Positions 5,553-7,320 of a DNA stretch of 7,320 bases are shown one piece after another. The DNA is from Acidobacteriaceae bacterium (GTDB taxonomy: Bacteria; Acidobacteriota; Terriglobia; Terriglobales; Acidobacteriaceae). Made by a program: the position numbers and the translations under genes. Where the stretch lies: NCBI GenBank assembly GCA_027364815.1, contig DAHXOQ010000142.1, positions 1-7,320 on the forward strand, given 5' to 3'. The first letter of the stretch is position 1. Every line of letters begins with the position of its first letter. The notes below the pieces were generated by a model. That model did no database searches. It worked only from the letters and a program-made list of their open reading frames with translations, and was not told where the DNA came from.

Positions 5553-5975
5553 TTACTTGGCGGGGGGAGCGGCTGCGATGGAGCGGACGTAGATGACCAG
5601 GTTCCAGAGGATTTCGTCTGGAGCGCGGCCTTCGGACTCGGGTGGCATTTTGTCCATGCCGCCACGAATGATGTCGAAGATCTGGCCATCGGTTTTTGAG
5701 CCGAGGGTGGAGGGGTCAGTCCAGTCTTTCAGCGTGAGATTCATATCGCGGGCGAGGTCCGTTTTGCCGTTGCCGTTGTCGCCGTGGCACATTGCGCAAT
5801 CGATTTTGAATATTTCCTTTGCGCGTGCCTGGTGCTCAGGTGTTGGCTTGACAGGGTTTGTGAGCTTGGCGTGTGAAGAGCCTGCTGTTGTGTCCTGCGC
5901 ACTACGCAGGGCCGGAGTGAGCGCTGAGAGAACCACAACAACTGCGAGCAGGGACAAGAAATTGATTGTTTTCAT
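5553..5975 (-). CDS. Exported mono-haem cytochrome c (class I)
   Basis: A 140-aa exported electron carrier. The signal peptide is MKTINFLSLLAVVVVLSALT with a likely cut near RSA/QD (residues 24-27). The haem-binding CAMCH motif is at 60-64, preceded by HQARAKEIFKID and followed by GDNGNGKTDLA. The probable sixth ligand is Met110 in GGMDKMPPES (Met107 is an alternative), and the C-terminal helix EILWNLVIYVRSIA (121-134) is typical of cbb3-subunit-like and c6-like cytochromes. It would act in the periplasm, but no oxidase or dehydrogenase partner is in the window. A longer ATG (6044) exists, but I chose 5975. GGGAGG (5984-5989) sits 8 bases before it, the signal peptide starts there, and the upstream 23 codons overlap a leader hairpin and a TATAAT box. 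Confidence 0.93.
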   Translation of the reverse strand: MKTINFLSLLAVVVVLSALTPALRSAQDTTAGSSHAKLTNPVKPTPEHQARAKEIFKIDCAMCHGDNGNGKTDLARDMNLTLKDWTDPSTLGSKTDGQIFDIIRGGMDKMPPESEGRAPDEILWNLVIYVRSIAAAPPAK

Positions 5976-5983
5976 TCGAATAG

Positions 5984-5989
5984 CCTCCC
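5984..5989 (-). promoter_or_regulatory. Shine-Dalgarno that fixes the cytochrome start
   Basis: GGGAGG on the - strand is followed by an 8-base spacer and then ATG at 5975. This favours the 140-aa product over the longer 163-codon reading. Confidence 0.8.
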
Positions 5990-5998
5990 GAAGCAGCG

Positions 5999-6024
5999 GG
6001 CAGAATCTGGGAACTGATTCTGCC
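5999..6024 (-). promoter_or_regulatory. Perfect 9-bp inverted repeat in the cytochrome leader
   Basis: GGCAGAATC (5999-6007) and GATTCTGCC (6016-6024) flank an 8-base loop. Two more pairs are possible beyond one mismatch. The element lies between the TATAAT box and the Shine-Dalgarno, so it would form a hairpin in the 5' leader or serve as a dimeric repressor or activator site. There is no T-run after it, so it is not a standard attenuator. Confidence 0.55.
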
Positions 6025-6043
6025 AGCACTAATAACCGGGGCA

Positions 6044-6049
6044 ATTATA
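6044..6049 (-). promoter_or_regulatory. Probable -10 box for the cytochrome gene
   Basis: A perfect TATAAT on the - strand lies 68 bases upstream of the ATG. No good TTGACA stands 16-18 bases further up, so the promoter may be activator-dependent or use a weak -35. It implies a leader of about 60 bases that contains the inverted repeat. Confidence 0.45.
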
Positions 6050-6100
6050 GCTCTGTTAGTGAGTGGGTGGTTGGTGACGACGGACACTTAAGAAAAAACA

Positions 6101-6132
6101 GGGACAAAGGGACTAAGGGACAGAGGGAGACC
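6101..6132. repeat. Short tandem octamers GGGACWRA
   Basis: GGGACAAA, GGGACTAA and GGGACAGA are followed by a degenerate GGGAGACC. They lie in the gap between the CorC-like gene and the cytochrome gene. This resembles the octamer array at 3725-3764 in unit length but not in sequence. Confidence 0.65.
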
Positions 6133-6156
6133 AAAAAGAGATGCAGATGATAGCGA

Positions 6157-7320
6157 TTAAGAACGTGCCTCTTGGATATTTAGTTGAGGCGGCTGTTTTT
6201 GAGTCGGTTCGACGCGAACTTTGGCGATGCGCCGACCGTCCATCTCGATGATGGTCATGCGGCGGTCTTCCCAGAGGATGGATTCGCCGGCGGCGGGGAT
6301 ATGGCCGAGGCGAAGGAGGAGGAAACCGGCGAGGGTTTCAATGCCGTCTTCGCGGGGGAGTTTCCACTGCATTTGGGGTTCAAGGGCGCGGAGGTTGACA
6401 CTGCCATCCATGAGGAGAGCGCCGGAGGCGGTGGTGATGACGGGACGTGCCGGGTCGTCGAATTCGTCGTCGAGTTCACCAGTTAGTTGCTCGACGGCGT
6501 CTTCAACGGTGACGAGGCCGACGGTGGTGCCGAACTCGTCGACGACGATGGCGAGCTGCCGGCGGCGTTGCTGCAGGTCGCGGATGAGGTCGAGGACGGT
6601 TTTAGTTTCAGGGACGACGAAGACATCGCGCATGATTTGGGAGAGGGAAAGCGAGAGGTAATTGGAGGTGAGGAGCTGTCCGGTGGTAGTGATGGTTGAG
6701 TTGGGCGCGTTGGCCGGGCGGAAGTGCATGAGTCGAGCGAGGTCGTTGGAATAGACGACGCCGATGATGTGTTCAGGTCCGAGATTTTCATCGTAGACGG
6801 GAACGCGGGAGTGCTGGGAATGAATGACCTGTGCGCTGGCCTCTTCAATGAGCATGTTGGAAGGGAGTGCGATGATTTTCTGGCGCGGAGTCATGATCTC
6901 ACGGACAGTGATGCCGGCGAGTTCGAGCGCGCGATGGACGAGCGACTCCTGAAATGGAGGGAGGACACCGAGGCGGCGAGCGGCAGTGGCGATGAGCTTG
7001 ATTTCTTCAGCGGAGTGGACGGCGGCGCGCTCAGTGACGGGGACGTTGAAGATTTTGAGGACGAGTGATGCGGAGGAGCGCAGGAGGTGGATGACGGGTC
7101 GCGTGAGGGCCATGAAGAAGAGCATGGTTGGCGCGATGGCGACGGCGAGAGCGTCAGTGCGGCGGAGGGCGAGAGATTTGGGAACGAGTTCGCCGAGGAG
7201 GACGTGGAAGTAAGTGATGAAGGCGAAGGCGAGAGCGACGGCGGCGACGTTGGAGTAGAAGACGGCGTGTGGAATGGTGATGGGGAGAGAGTTGATGACG
7301 GTGAGGAGGGGCGTGGCGAG
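6157..7320 (-). CDS. CNNM/CorC-family membrane protein with two CBS domains (5' end off the window)
   Basis: The frame is open from the stop (6157-6159) to the right edge, giving 387 codons; the true start lies outside. The first Met in the window (7125) is internal, because the 65 codons before it encode the end of the DUF21/CNNM membrane domain, including FHVLLGELVPKSLALRR, a hallmark of the family. In window numbering, CBS 1 is about 138-202 (TVREIMTPRQKI, SRVPVYDE, IIGVVYSNDLARL). CBS 2 is about 226-285 (QIMRDVFVVPET, QLAIVVDEFGTTVGLVTVEDAVEQLTGE). The CorC_HlyC domain is about 295-373 (DGSVNL, TLAGFLLLRLG, GRRIAKVRVEP). Relatives are linked to magnesium, cobalt or sodium transport and are often mislabelled hemolysins. 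Here it is likely an ion transporter or its regulator in the inner membrane, with the CBS pair sensing nucleotides. Confidence 0.93.
   Translation of the reverse strand, partial: LATPLLTVINSLPITIPHAVFYSNVAAVALAFAFITYFHVLLGELVPKSLALRRTDALAVAIAPTMLFFMALTRPVIHLLRSSASLVLKIFNVPVTERAAVHSAEEIKLIATAARRLGVLPPFQESLVHRALELAGITVREIMTPRQKIIALPSNMLIEEASAQVIHSQHSRVPVYDENLGPEHIIGVVYSNDLARLMHFRPANAPNSTITTTGQLLTSNYLSLSLSQIMRDVFVVPETKTVLDLIRDLQQRRRQLAIVVDEFGTTVGLVTVEDAVEQLTGELDDEFDDPARPVITTASGALLMDGSVNLRALEPQMQWKLPREDGIETLAGFLLLRLGHIPAAGESILWEDRRMTIIEMDGRRIAKVRVEPTQKQPPQLNIQEARS

Noticed and set aside
5976..6044. Upstream start giving a 163-aa cytochrome
   Set aside because: The strong GGGAGG and the signal peptide both point to ATG 5975, and the extra codons overlap the leader hairpin and the TATAAT box.
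6184..7213. Acidic + strand reading frames opposite the CorC-like gene
   Set aside because: Low-complexity translations with no motif; the - strand frame carries the DUF21, CBS and CorC_HlyC signatures along its whole length.

Overview
The window looks like a chromosomal segment of a GC-rich, Gram-negative-type bacterium. An acidobacterium (Terriglobia/Acidobacteriaceae-like) is my best guess. It rests on the mix of many exported proteins, DUF5666-like and DUF4440-like domains, an exported c-type cytochrome, and short 7-8 bp tandem repeats in the intergenic gaps. This is inference, not proof.

Left half (1-3225, + strand): a tightly packed tandem array, and the most unusual part of the window. 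It holds the last 24 codons of a small ORF (1-75), a secreted 449-aa protein (72-1421), a 95-aa small ORF (1421-1708) and a second secreted protein of 506 aa (1705-3225). All three junctions overlap: ATGA, TGATG, ATGA. The two large proteins are diverged paralogues. Each has an N-terminal signal peptide, DUF5666-like beta domain(s) and a C-terminal region that aligns by eye with the M48 (BepA/Oma1-like) metallopeptidase fold. In both, the HExxH zinc motif and the third zinc ligand are gone. The C-terminal 24 residues of the 95-aa ORF match those of the truncated ORF at the left edge, and the matching residues differ mainly by synonymous codon changes. The array is therefore a repeated two-gene unit (small protein plus secreted pseudo-peptidase), probably translated as one coupled operon that begins outside the window.

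Middle (3226-3770): no confident gene. It holds an in-frame 79-codon extension past the stop of the second large gene, with a Cys-rich 57-codon ORF inside it, a few small hairpins, and five tandem copies of an 8-bp repeat ending in AGTCAG.

Right half (3771-7320, all - strand): independent, more ordinary genes at higher GC. Read in transcription order (right to left) they are a CNNM/CorC-type membrane protein with CBS domains (cut by the right edge), an exported mono-haem cytochrome c with a clear Shine-Dalgarno, a TATAAT box and a 9-bp leader hairpin, a DppB/OppB-type ABC permease with no partner gene beside it, and an exported DUF4440/SnoaL-like protein. A 14-bp hairpin follows the cytochrome gene. 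Three of the gaps carry 7-8 bp tandem repeats of different sequence.

Composition changes sharply. Sampled 60-base lines give about 35-48% GC in the bodies of the left-hand genes, about 57% in their conserved 3' tails, and about 62% in the permease gene. The left block may have been acquired by transfer, or may be evolving fast around a conserved tail.
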